Assembly: GCA_028023455.1 (NCBI GenBank)
Contig: JAQFVV010000030.1
Coordinates: forward strand, 6,218,501-6,282,500
DNA length: 64,000 nt
Direction of reading: 5' to 3'
DNA from: Epiperipatus broadwayi
Lineage: Eukaryota > Onychophora > Udeonychophora > Euonychophora > Peripatidae
The translations under genes and the position numbers were made by a program. The notes beneath the pieces are model-generated. The model had not been told where the DNA came from and ran no database searches. It worked only from the letters and a program-made list of their open reading frames with translations. Positions within the stretch are counted from its first letter, which is position 1. Every line of letters starts with the position of its first letter. Shown here piece by piece: positions 51,001-57,669 of this stretch.

Positions 51001-53571
51001 GACTTAACTATAATCAGCGACAGTTTCATATTACCTATTATCCTTATAACACAAGCTTGTTCTAACATCTTAATATTTAAGTAATATCTTAAATTTATCT
51101 GATTTTTTTACATCATTAGTCTATAACATCATCATTATTAATGATGTAAGGAGGGCCATTATTTATAATACAACTCTAAATCTGAGGTATTAAAATAAAT
51201 TATGTCATGGAAGTACCAACTATCATCTAGTACAGTGGTGCCCAACCTTTAACTTGACGCGAGCCAGTTGAGAATTTAAAAAAATTTGGGGAGCCACAAT
51301 TATATATTACATTTATAAACATGGTACTTGGGTACTAAACCTGCAATGTAGGGAGATAGGTGGGGGGGGGGGATGGCCTATTCACATTGGTATCAATCCG
51401 CCGTTTCTAATGTGGCCAAAATAACGTGTACACGGATCTTTCTCGATGAAAACATTAATATATACAGCAAAATATATATGTGTACACGAATCTATCTCGA
51501 TAAAAACAACTATTTACAGCACTAAACATCAATATATATATATACAGCAAAATATATACGTGTACACGGATAAAAACAACTGTTTACAGCACTAAACATC
51601 GATATATACAGCAAAATATATACGTGTACATGGATCTATCTCGATAAAAACTATTTCCAGCACTAAACACAATATATATACAGCACCAAAACAAACGTCT
51701 ACAAGGATCTTTCTCGATAAAAACAACAATATATACAAGAGCACTAAACACAATATATATATATAGCACCAAACCAAACGTGTACAGCAAAAAAAAAAAA
51801 GGTGTAATATGTTAAAAAGAAAAAAAAATGTAAATACATTTTATTTATTAAAAATTTGGTAACATACATATAAATTACAATTACAGGAAAAATATATTTT
51901 ATTTAATGTGAAACCTGACACTGCATATCGTTATTGTTTGTATTGTAAAAATGTTTATTTTTTAGTGTGTGCATGTGCCATCAAGGAACATAAAATATTT
52001 TATCAATTTTTTTGAAGAGTGCAATTCGAGCCACATTAAACAGTTACGGGAGCCACATGTGACTCGCGAGCTACGGGTTGGGCATCCTAGTATTATAATT
52101 CTTGTTGTCAGTCAGAAAACTTAACTAATATAATATCATAAAATCAATTTTAGAATGATGAAATAAAATAAAATATTTTTTATTTAAATATTTAAAACTT
52201 ATATAAATTAATCAATAATATAAAATTTGGTGTATTGTATTTAAGTAATTCTTCAAATTTATAAGTGATTAATGAGGTATTAAAAAGTACACATAAATGA
52301 CTTGTGTAATGAATATAACCAAAATAGGTGGTCTTAATCAAATTTTTATGAAATCAATATTCATTATTGAAAGGGGACGTAAGTATTACAGGTTTTGCTA
52401 TTTGCATTCGCTAATAATTGGTTCAGTTTATGAAACTGAAGTATTCGTTTTTATGCATTGTTTCTTTATACAAAACAAATTTCCATGTTGGTATAAATGA
52501 TATTTTGTCCTTAGAGTAAATGCTCAAAGGATAGATATGAATATTCATAGAATACATTTTAGTCAAAAATGTAATCAATATATATATATATATTTCTATC
52601 TATATTCATCATCATCAACCATTATCAATCCACTGCAGGATGAAGGTCTCTCCAAGTTCAATCCCTCTTCTCTGATCTCTAGCATCTCTCCTCCACATCA
52701 CCCCTGCACACTTTCTTATTTCATCCATCCATCTCACATGTGGTCTCTTTCTGGGTCTTTTATAATCTCTTGGAATCCAGTTTAAGATTTCAATTGTCCA
52801 TCTACTATCATCTCTTCTAGCAATATAGCCAGCCCAACTCCACTTGTCTTTTAATTTTTTTCAATGAGGTCAGTAACACCTGTTTGTTCTCTTACCCATA
52901 TATTGCATTTTCGATCTCTTCTTGTTACTTCCCCTATCTATATTCATAGGTACATTTAATTAATCTAAAAGAATCAGAAGTAACAAAGCATTATGGGAAA
53001 TTGCTATTCACGTAACTGCCAGAAGTTGATTCAACTTTGATACACAATTGATACATTAAAAAATTAACTCCTGTTTCATTAAATCCCTTGTAGAACTATT
53101 TGTGTATTTTATCTCTAAATTTTGAATGTCTTAGCTCTCCCCATTTTAAGATATAAATAATTGGTTTCCATATATAAATACATATATTCAGCCCTTATAT
53201 ATGTACACACCTACACTTAATCCCTTCATATTATTTTTTTTGTTTTCCTATAAATCAATATTAAAATTTGTATATTTAGAAATGAATACATGTAATCAAT
53301 GTATATAATATATGCTTAAGAACAGATGACTATTTAGATTGTTTTAATAATTATTCATATTTATTTATTTTAGGAGGGTATGACTGTTTGTAACCTATCA
53401 AAGGTACGCAGATTCCAAAGAGAAATGGAAGCTGCAGATGCAAGAGCAGATGTCGCAGAAAGCAATCTATCCCTCATGAGGGCCAAGCATCGCAGCTGGG
53501 TATCCACAGGAAAAACAATTGGACCACACAATGTTTACGTGGTTGAAGAACACCATTCAGTTACTTATTAA
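26843..53571 (+). CDS. Prm: Paramyosin, C-terminal part (five exons, 3' end of gene)
   Basis: Paramyosin is the coiled-coil rod protein that forms the core of invertebrate muscle thick filaments. Five exons, 26843-27038, 30597-30725, 38884-39255, 48580-48780 and 53374-53571, join in one open frame of 364 codons. All visible introns are GT-AG and lie between codons; the first exon begins with the third base of a split codon. The protein is heptad-rich with no globular domain. Myosin-rod-like segments include [26 protein letters not shown] and [16 protein letters not shown]. The last exon carries [18 protein letters not shown] followed by a short non-helical tail with VSTGK, ending VTY and TAA. 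A tail of this type (RAKHRS...TGK) is known from nematode and insect paramyosin and differs from the myosin heavy chain tailpiece. Paramyosins are usually about 870 residues, so roughly 40% of the protein is here; the 5' exons lie before the window or were not recognised. A mollusc-type catchin or a myosin rod is a less likely alternative. Confidence 0.93.
27039..30596 (+). other. Paramyosin intron 1 (visible)
   Basis: 3558 bp, GT-AG. The only clear content is a foldback at 28088-28657. A segment at about 29237-29320 has a moderately GC-rich, repeat-like look (near CCCCCCAGCACCC), but I could not assign it. The rest is AT-rich with homopolymer tracts. Confidence 0.85.
28088..28657. mobile_element. 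Foldback FB5 in paramyosin intron 1
   Basis: Arms about 28090-28330 and 28375-28622 are imperfect inverse copies (AACTTTTAAATAAGTTAATT against AATTAACTTAATTTAAAAGTT). A 13 bp direct repeat AAGTATGTTTATA lies at 28075-28087 and 28658-28670. An asymmetric tail of about 35 bp follows the right arm. No intact hammerhead core was recognised. Confidence 0.7.
30597..30725 (+). CDS. Prm: Paramyosin exon, 43 codons
   Basis: The acceptor is CTATAG ending at 30596 and the donor is GTAAGT from 30726. The exon is exactly 129 nt, phase 0 at both ends, and begins [13 protein letters not shown] and ends EEMRTTAEA. It continues the heptad pattern from the previous exon without a break. It is short enough that skipping it would keep the reading frame and remove just over six heptads, but nothing in the sequence shows that this happens. 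Confidence 0.92.
31811..31893 (-). mobile_element. tRNA-derived SINE family B
   Basis: - strand boxes: box A TGACCTAGTGG and box B GGATTCGCTTCCC. It ends CATTTGACATATT next to a C/G tract. Three copies are in the window. Confidence 0.78.
32904..32945 (-). ncRNA. Predicted hammerhead ribozyme, FB1 unit 1
   Basis: Read on the - strand: TCCTCA (stem I), CTGACGA, an A, then GGC-loop-GCC (stem II), A, GAA, palindromic ACTAGT (stem III), C as the cleavage base, and TGGGGA (stem I). Stem I pairs fully with one G-U. An unpaired A on both sides of stem II and a 3 bp stem II are weaker than usual, so activity is uncertain. Confidence 0.6.
33360..33401 (-). ncRNA. Predicted hammerhead ribozyme, FB1 unit 2
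   Basis: Same sequence as the unit 1 core: - strand TCCTCA with TGGGGA as stem I, CTGACGA, GGC/GCC stem II, GAA, ACTAGT, cleavage base C. Confidence 0.6.
34762..34868 (+). mobile_element. tRNA-derived SINE family A
   Basis: Box A TAGCCGAGAGA and a degenerate box B (AGGTTTGCCTTCC), then GGCCGATGCTATGATATATGG and an A run. AAAAGTCAAAA recurs on both sides as a target duplication. Confidence 0.8.
35440..37800 (-). pseudogene. Third LINE-type retrotransposon, decayed
   Basis: On the - strand, an endonuclease-like piece at about 37480-37700 ([19 protein letters not shown], then LIITNILF and TWM) precedes RT pieces at 36548-36736 ([20 protein letters not shown], then WLPETQCGF). The palm region follows at about 36430-36540 ([12 protein letters not shown]-like). 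This order, and the CGF motif after the finger region, are standard for AP-endonuclease LINEs. Stops and frameshifts are frequent. A foldback interrupts it at 35832-36074. The clade is uncertain and differs from the RTE copies. Confidence 0.78.
35832..36074. mobile_element. Foldback FB3, copy 2, inserted in a LINE
   Basis: Arms carry AACAACAACATTTCACTCTT and its complement around a loop with CTGATGAAGACTG and CAGTCAAAAC. A 13 bp direct repeat TATATGTTACATT flanks it (35819-35831 and 36075-36087). The core has CTGATGA and GACTG/CAGTC, but AAAAC instead of GAAAC and no good stem I. Confidence 0.68.
37943..38212 (+). mobile_element. Foldback retroposon FB1, longest single copy
   Basis: It runs from AGCCAATAAACATCACATG (5' unique arm, about 55 bp), through the inverted arm, ribozyme-like centre and second arm, to CCTGTTTTAATAA. 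It is bracketed by a perfect 13 bp duplication CATTCTCATTTTA (37930-37942 and 38213-38225). This defines the ends of the family; the copy at 60046-60177 shares the 3' end but starts later. Confidence 0.8.
38056..38097 (+). ncRNA. Hammerhead-like core, FB1 (one stem II mismatch)
   Basis: TCCTCA (38056-38061) pairs with TGGGGA (38092-38097). CTGACGA is at 38062-38068, GAA at 38082-38084, palindromic ACTAGT at 38085-38090 and cleavage base C at 38091. Stem II is GAC/GCC with a central A-C mismatch, against GGC/GCC in the copies at 32904 and 33360, so this copy is probably weak. Confidence 0.55.
38884..39255 (+). CDS. Prm: Paramyosin exon, 124 codons
   Basis: The acceptor is ATATAG ending at 38883. 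The donor is GTAAAA from 39256, a weaker match than the other donors. The exon is 372 nt, phase 0 at both ends, starts [14 protein letters not shown] and ends MLAKLESR. It is the longest exon here and contains dense acidic/basic heptads such as [20 protein letters not shown] and the rod motif [12 protein letters not shown], which myosin rods and paramyosin share. GC content is clearly higher than in the surrounding introns. Confidence 0.94.
39775..40094 (+). mobile_element. Foldback FB4, related to FB1
   Basis: The outer arms match inversely (TTAGCAAACTCTTCTATTCT near 39777 and AGAATAAAAGAATTTGCTAA near 40073). The centre resembles FB1 (GAAACTAGTCTGG, GATAGGACAGCACTGG) but the arms differ, so it is a sister family. 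Confidence 0.65.
39932..39973 (+). ncRNA. Predicted hammerhead ribozyme, FB4
   Basis: TTCTCA before CTGATGA (39938-39944), stem II AGC (39946-39948) with GCT (39954-39956), GAA (39958-39960), palindromic ACTAGT (39961-39966), C as cleavage base (39967), then TGGAAA. Stem I has one C-A mismatch in six. Stem II AGC/GCT against GGC/GCC in FB1 is a compensatory change. Confidence 0.55.
40095..43791. other. Intron DNA without clear genes
   Basis: Very AT-rich. A 60-90 bp block (AACACTTAGACAA, then CAATTTCAAACTG) occurs twice in direct orientation, near 41370 and 41668. An (ACA)n run is at about 41980. Nothing else is recognised. Confidence 0.5.
43792..43903 (+). mobile_element. tRNA-derived SINE family A
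   Basis: Box A TAGCCAAGAGG, box B GGGTTCGCCTCCC, family end GATGCTATGACATAT, A-rich tail. GTAGTATT is duplicated on both sides. Confidence 0.83.
44397..44440 (-). ncRNA. Predicted hammerhead ribozyme, FB6 left arm
   Basis: On the - strand: TGCTTT (stem I), CTGATGA, A, AACCAG-TCTT-CTGGTT (6 bp stem II), GAA, palindromic ATAT, U as cleavage base, AAAGCA (stem I). All core bases are present and stem I is a perfect 6 bp. Stem III can only form as a very short or dimeric helix, as in minimal type I hammerheads. Confidence 0.72.
44489..44532 (+). ncRNA. Predicted hammerhead ribozyme, FB6 right arm
   Basis: TGCTTT (44489-44494) pairs with AAAGCA (44527-44532). CTGATGA is at 44495-44501, AACCGG (44503-44508) with CTGGTT (44513-44518) form stem II including one G-U, GAA is at 44519-44521, ATAT at 44522-44525 and U at 44526. 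It keeps all core positions. Confidence 0.72.
44970..45165 (-). repeat. FB2-related arm fragment
   Basis: Shares CAAACTTTATTTAAACTTTT and CAACTGTTAGTAAT with the FB2 arms and has a diverged block CTCTCTTCTGCAAATGTTG where FB2 has its hammerhead core. It is a truncated or sister copy. Confidence 0.5.
45726..46130 (-). pseudogene. hAT-type transposase remnant (C-terminal end and terminal repeat)
   Basis: The - strand encodes [20 protein letters not shown] followed by [18 protein letters not shown]. This is the typical C-terminal dimerisation-region text of hAT transposases, preceded in another frame by [17 protein letters not shown] poly-A frameshift separates the two. Downstream, near 45726-45785, a GC-richer end with GGGCCTCCAGT and CTAGTGCTGCTC looks like the hAT 3' terminus. 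The N-terminal part and catalytic core are not visible. Confidence 0.65.
46281..46698. mobile_element. Foldback FB7
   Basis: Termini TGTTAGATCGGAAGTC and GACTTCCAATCTAACA are inverse, and the arms extend about 140 bp. A 15 bp direct repeat AAAGATTTGATAAAT lies at 46266-46280 and 46699-46713, leaving a short asymmetric tail after the right arm. A CTGACGCG/CACGGAGA stretch near 46585 resembles a hammerhead but lacks key bases. Confidence 0.65.
47133..47275 (-). mobile_element. FB2 fragment: tRNA-like region plus decayed hammerhead
   Basis: - strand: CAGTTGGTTAGAGC (box A-like), then AATTCAACTTC, then CTGAAGA (47155-47161), stem II GAGTGG/CTACTC (47148-47153 and 47133-47138), and AAAT where GAAA is needed. 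It shows that tRNA-like head and ribozyme belong to one unit. Confidence 0.6.
47885..47981 (+). mobile_element. tRNA-derived SINE family A
   Basis: Box A TAGCCGAGAGG, box B GGGTTCGCGTCCC, family end GGCCGATGCTATGACGTATG, A run. Confidence 0.85.
48483..48543 (+). mobile_element. SINE family B, truncated next to a splice acceptor
   Basis: Starts CAAGCGTTGGTGGCCTAGTG (box A TGGCCTAGTGG) and is cut within box B at CCCAGGTT. The exon acceptor AG lies only about 36 bp further on. Confidence 0.75.
48580..48780 (+). CDS. Prm: Paramyosin exon, 67 codons
   Basis: The acceptor is a long T tract followed by AG at 48578-48579; the donor is GTAAGT from 48781. The exon is 201 nt, phase 0, and starts [15 protein letters not shown]. 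It contains [19 protein letters not shown] and ends KRQLTDA, a highly conserved stretch near the end of paramyosin and myosin rods. A truncated tRNA-derived SINE ends about 36 bp upstream of the exon, so the branch point and pyrimidine tract sit directly against inserted DNA. Confidence 0.94.
48850..50229. other. No recognised gene
   Basis: AT-rich intron DNA. An inverted pair around CTCCATACTTC and GGAGTATGGAGGT (49935 and 49990) suggests a small foldback, but its limits are unclear. Confidence 0.45.
50230..50665 (+). mobile_element. Repeat D, single (non-foldback) copy with hammerhead
   Basis: Shares with the arms at 12833-13952 the blocks GTGATTATTTATCTTTTCAA, CAGCAATAT, the box B-like TTTGAATCCC (near 50611) and TATATTACATATAT. 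The 5' and 3' limits are estimates. It carries the best hammerhead in the window at 50481-50524. Confidence 0.65.
50481..50524 (+). ncRNA. Predicted hammerhead ribozyme (repeat D)
   Basis: ACCAA (50481-50485) pairs with TTGGT (50520-50524) as stem I. CTGATGA is at 50486-50492, GTGCT (50493-50497) and AGCAC (50503-50507) form a 5 bp stem II with a GTTTT loop, and GAA is at 50508-50510. ATATGCAT (50511-50518) is stem III, which can close 2 bp or dimerise through ATGCAT. A at 50519 is the cleavage base, after U. All invariant core bases of a type I hammerhead are present. Confidence 0.8.
50768..50905. repeat. Small foldback
   Basis: CTTAAATAAACCAATAGAAT and ATTCTATTGGTTTGTTTATG are inverse arms of about 45 bp around an AT-rich loop. 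No core motif is seen. Confidence 0.6.
51233..52086. mobile_element. hAT-like non-autonomous DNA transposon
   Basis: The left end CAGTGGTGCCCAACCTTT and right end GGGTTGGGCATCCTAG are inverse, with subterminal ACGCGAGCC and GACTCGCGAGC also matching. CAGTGGTNCCCAACC is a typical hAT terminus. CTAGTA on both flanks may be part of the target duplication. There is no transposase. The centre is a tandem array. Confidence 0.7.
51425..51790. repeat. Tandem array inside the hAT-like element
   Basis: About five diverged units of roughly 60-90 bp, each containing CGTGTACA, GGATCTNTCTCGATAAAAAC, CAGCACTAAACA and an AT run with CAGCAAAATATATA. Confidence 0.85.
52600..52930 (-). pseudogene. RTE-type LINE, 3' end fragment
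   Basis: Reverse copy of the LINE 3' end: complement of GATGATGATGA tail, then CACATGTGGTCTCTTTCTGG and CCAGCCCAACTCCACTTGTC. The post-RT domain frame (WSWAGYIAR-like) is partly open but disrupted. Confidence 0.78.
53374..53571 (+). CDS. Prm: Paramyosin terminal exon with stop codon
   Basis: The acceptor is TTTATTTTAG ending at 53373. The exon encodes 65 residues and TAA at 53569-53571. It begins [20 protein letters not shown], continues [17 protein letters not shown], then leaves the coiled coil for a short tail containing WVSTGK and VYVVEEHH. In the paramyosin family this non-helical tail is a site of filament-assembly control and often carries phosphorylatable serines; here S and T residues flank VSTGK. 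The tail is the best evidence for paramyosin rather than myosin heavy chain. Confidence 0.94.
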   Translation, partial: EGMTVCNLSKVRRFQREMEAADARADVAESNLSLMRAKHRSWVSTGKTIGPHNVYVVEEHHSVTY

Positions 53572-53581
53572 ATCTACTGTC

Positions 53582-53598
53582 AGCCAGATGTTCTGGCT
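53582..53598 (+). promoter_or_regulatory. Stem-loop just after the stop codon
   Basis: AGCCAGA and TCTGGCT form a perfect 7 bp stem with a TGT loop, starting 11 nt after the TAA. It could act in the mRNA 3' UTR; no function is shown by sequence alone. Confidence 0.5.
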
Positions 53599-54226
53599 TC
53601 ATAATTGTGCGCATGCGCATGAAGTAAACTTTAGGACAGCTGTCTTATAAAAATAATTTTTAAAAAATGTAAAAAATAAAATATACAAATCTATTTTAGT
53701 TGAGTAATGCCAAGAAAAAAAAAATTACCCCTAAATTATGTATATCAAAAATGGTGCCTGCAGGATTTTTATATGTTTGATAACTTTGTATCTCTAGGGA
53801 GATGGAGGGAATTTATTTGTATGTGCATTGCCTTTCCATTTATTTTTATTCCTTATCAAAAGTGCTTTCTTTGCTTTTATAATTATGCCAGTGTCCTAGC
53901 TGTGATCCCAAGCATTAAATGGAGGGGTTAGTATTATTTTTGTTATAATTATTGTATAAAGAAAAACAAAGAACCTTTTTTTTTCTTTGCCAATATAACT
54001 TTATAAAAAATATATATTAATGGCATTTCAGCCGTTAAACAAAAAATCTGAAGAATATTCCATTTACTCTGAATTTGATTGCAAAAATTCTACAGATAAA
54101 ACAATAATATATTTGTGTTTGTTAATGCTAAATCTATGTATTATTGTATATTTTATAACATAATGTAAATTATAAAACTGAGAGTTTGTTTTATGTACAG
54201 TTTAACGATGCCTTTTTTTTTTTTTT

Positions 54227-54239
54227 AATAAAAAATAAA
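54227..54239 (+). promoter_or_regulatory. Poly(A) signals, overlapping pair
   Basis: Two AATAAA hexamers, 54227-54232 and 54234-54239, lie about 660 bp after the paramyosin stop. A third at 54506-54511 is followed by a TG-containing stretch (GCAGTTTGTG). Either site could end the transcript. Confidence 0.55.
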
Positions 54240-54539
54240 AGTACTGTAGAAGCATCTTTTAAAGATGCCAATTCCTGAGTAACTGGAGAAAAGTTAGTTT
54301 GGACTCTTGCCATCTTGGTAAAATGGGGCTTTTCCACGTCTATATGTTATATTTTTGTCTTTTCCTAGTCCCTTTATACTGTAGCTGTTGGACATCTGGC
54401 AGTATTTTGTTTTACCTTTTTAATTTTTGCTTAATCACCAATCAGATGCCTGTAAAATTGCAAATGCGGACTTGCAGTTAATGTCAAGATGGCGTGGAAA
54501 AGTTAAATAAATGCAGTTTGTGATATAAGTAGACTAGAT

Positions 54540-55160
54540 TTTAAAGATTTTATTATAGTATCTTTTTAATTTACATACATTTTTATTTAAATATATCAAA
54601 ACATCTTTATTTTTATCTATACATATAAAAATATAAAAGAGAAAAAGAAAAAAAAAATCTTATGAGCGATTAAGAAGTCATGTATTTGAGAATTTATTTT
54701 AATATTATTGTAACGTCAGAAGATTATTTTAAAAAAACATAATTGATTATAAACAAAATATTACTTAATGCAATCAGTTACCATTCAGAGAAAGACAGTA
54801 ATATATACAAAAGAATTTAATACAGAATAAAACTAGATATATTTTTGTAAACATATATATTTTATGGCAAAAATTTGAAATTCAATAAGATATTTGTAAG
54901 TATATTATATAAGTATATAAAAATGACAATTTGATCATGTGATGGTCTCTTATGAAAGACTTTTGTAAATCTGACATTGATAACAAAAAATAAATTTATG
55001 GTAAATAAAAACCAACATTCAATTATATTCATCGTTATATATACTGTTTTATAAACTGTAATTTTTTTCATTCTTAAAAAAGAGTTTGTTTTTACTGAAA
55101 AGGAACAATCAAAAATGATACATGAAAACAATTTACAACACATGGTATAAAAAGGTTTAA
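54540..55160. other. No recognised gene
   Basis: AT-rich DNA downstream of the paramyosin poly(A) sites. Confidence 0.5.
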
Positions 55161-55169
55161 AAAGTACTT

Positions 55170-55246
55170 GTCTAGTGGTTAGCGTAGCTGCCTTATAAGC
55201 AGCTGTCCCGGGTTCGCTTCCCAATCAACACATTTGACATATATAT
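55170..55246 (+). mobile_element. tRNA-derived SINE family B
   Basis: Box A-like TGTCTAGTGG, box B GGGTTCGCTTCCC, end CATTTGACATATATAT. A 9 bp duplication AAAGTACTT flanks it (55161-55169 and 55247-55255). Confidence 0.82.
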
Positions 55247-55255
55247 AAAGTACTT

Positions 55256-56689
55256 TCAAATTTCATTCATTGTATCACTATTTGTGGTATCTTTTTATGT
55301 TAACAACAAATGTTATATCTGTTCATCTTCATATATTATTTTGATACATATGTCATCTATAATTTGTTATTGGAGCCAATAAGAACCCATTCAAGTGAGA
55401 TTTTGACATTAATCAGAGAAAACAGGCTACAGATTTAACAATGAAGCTGATTAGATATCAAATAGCATTGAAAGAGATCTGCTCTTTTTTTAAACTGAGT
55501 CACTTAATCATAAAACTCTTATTACTCAAATGTAGACAGTATATATATGCATTTGTATGTACATGTTGTCAACATACAGAAATTTAGGCAGTGTATTGAA
55601 TACCTAGCCAATATTCTGAAACTAACAATTTATTTTATCCTTTGTCAACACTTTCAAATAGAATGCCTTACATTTTTTAGACAAAGTTTATCAAAGAAAT
55701 TTTTATAATACTATTTATGCAGTTTTGTTATATATTTCCAACAATCTAATATAAAATATACTATGCAAAACATTAGCAGTATCCTGGAAATATTTATTAT
55801 AAATATTAAAGCAGAAAGATTTTTTCAGTTCCCATATTTTTATTTTTTGAACATATTCGGTACAGTAGCAGATTCATATCAGAAACTATGTTATATTAAA
55901 TATACTTCTGTTACTACTCTTTATAACTAATAATAGGTGAACTATAACATATAACACCTTGTCATGTCTAAATTACTAAGCAAGTTAAAATGATATCACT
56001 CTTGTTCTTATATAGGAAATGAATTTGTCCATTTAAATTAGAAGTTGATTATTTCCACATTAAATATGTAAAATAGTTGTGCCAGGTATTTATTATAGTA
56101 AATAGCATTAGATCAGCACTCATTGAAAAACTTTTAAAAAAAAAAGCACTATAGATTTTTATCTATCTTATCCTTTACGTAGATTGCTGAATTGCTAATA
56201 ATCTGAGAGACATTTTTGCATCCTAATTGATAGTTACGCAGTTGTTTCTTTCTTTGCTTACATTGTGCTGATAGTCAATGCATGTGTGGACTGTTTTATA
56301 CATTTTCAACATTAAATACAATATTCTATAATTTTATCTACTGACTGTTTTATATACAGTGTAGATATATAATCAAAAAACATCATCTGAGCCCATTTAT
56401 GTAATACATAATAAGAGCAAGCTCTTGTTTCTACGTCATACTAGGTAGTAGTGTTTATTAAATCCGTATCCAAAGCTTGCCTAGATAAGTTATATTTTGC
56501 AAATAACGTAGATATAATAATTTAAAGACTAAGTGATGTAACACTTCCAAACATTAATCTACATTTATGGTATAATAAAATAATTAAATTTGAAACATAT
56601 AATGAGTGTAACAAATAATAATCTGTTAAAGTTATTTCGATTTGGAAAAAGTAATCAGAAATTACTTTATTGTTTTCCTGAAGGTTTTT
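55256..56689. other. No recognised gene
   Basis: AT-rich DNA; nothing supported. Confidence 0.5.
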
Positions 56690-56805
56690 GATGATGGTGT
56701 TCTAGTTGTATTTTTATATTGGACTATTTCCACCATCTAATATGTGTATTGATTGTCTTTAGAAAAATTTAACTTTATTTAAATATTCCAAATACATTCA
56801 ACTGT
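56690..56805 (+). repeat. FB2 arm fragment
   Basis: GATGATGGTG, TTGGACTATTTCCACCATC and AACTTTATTTAAATATTCCA match the outer FB2 arm at 24830-24945. The rest of the element is missing. Confidence 0.6.
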
Positions 56806-57669
56806 TACTTGAATTATTTTAAATTACATTTAGTGTGAAAGCTATTATAACATGCATTTTAGAAGCTTTTATTTTAATTTTTTTTCCTAATTTTTTGAAA
56901 TGAAAACAACAAAAATGAATAATTTTGTCCATATTTTTAATCATTTTGTTGTATAATATTTCTTTGTGTTTAATTTATAGGTTTAATTTTAAAAAAAATA
57001 GAGCTGTGGAAGTAGGAGTCTTTGTTGAGATATTTCTTGACTTTCAATAAAATAGATAAAAAAACTAATTTTATTTTGTTTAATATCCAATTGTTTTTTC
57101 AACATGACTATATTCCAAGCCTTTGCACTAAATTCTTACATTATTTGAAAATTTGAATTAAATCCCAGTTCTTACATTTAATTTTCTTAATTAGTTTGAT
57201 TTGGGAAACTTTTAATAAGATATTTTTCTAAAGGAAAAATTTAAAAAGACTTGAATTTGGATTAATATGATAATTATGTGCAGCAGCTTTATGAAGTAAA
57301 ATGCTTCATTATTTTCTAATGTAGTTCCAAATTTGAAATGCCAAAATATATGAGTGTTAAAGGGATGGCGAGCAATGGCAAACTGCTATTGATGATGACA
57401 GATCATAGTATCAACGTCCATAATTATTTTAAACTGCTTGTGTGTATGGTGAATGTAACATCCATGCACATTTAACAATTAATATTTGAATCACGCATTA
57501 TAAACGTTATTAAAGTATGATGATTTACTTTAAGATAGCCAATTATTATAAATAACATTTGAATTATATTATTGTCTTGAATTTGTCTAAAATTTGAATG
57601 CATTATTAAAATTACATATTTTGGGGAAAATCTGTAAGTTTATTAAACAGTAGAGCAACAGTCCTGCAA

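Larger units (their letters stand above)
48781..53373 (+). other. Paramyosin intron 4 (visible)
   Basis: 4593 bp, GT-AG. It holds a solo hammerhead-containing repeat (about 50230-50665), a small foldback (50768-50905), a hAT-like non-autonomous element with an internal tandem array (51233-52086) and a - strand LINE 3' end (52600-52930). Confidence 0.85.
53572..54535 (+). other. Probable paramyosin 3' UTR
   Basis: The sequence after the stop is less AT-rich than the introns and carries poly(A) signals AATAAA at 54227-54232, 54234-54239 and 54506-54511. Near the start there is a perfect hairpin (53582-53598) and a TGCGCATGCGCA palindrome (53608-53619). Arms with CCATCTTG (from about 54310) and CAAGATGG (about 54484), together with CTTTTCCACG and CGTGGAAAAG, form an imperfect inverted repeat. 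The true 3' end cannot be chosen without transcript data. Confidence 0.6.

Noticed and set aside
54862-55224. 120-residue - strand open frame
   Set aside because: It overlaps SINE B and AT-rich flank; a chance ORF.
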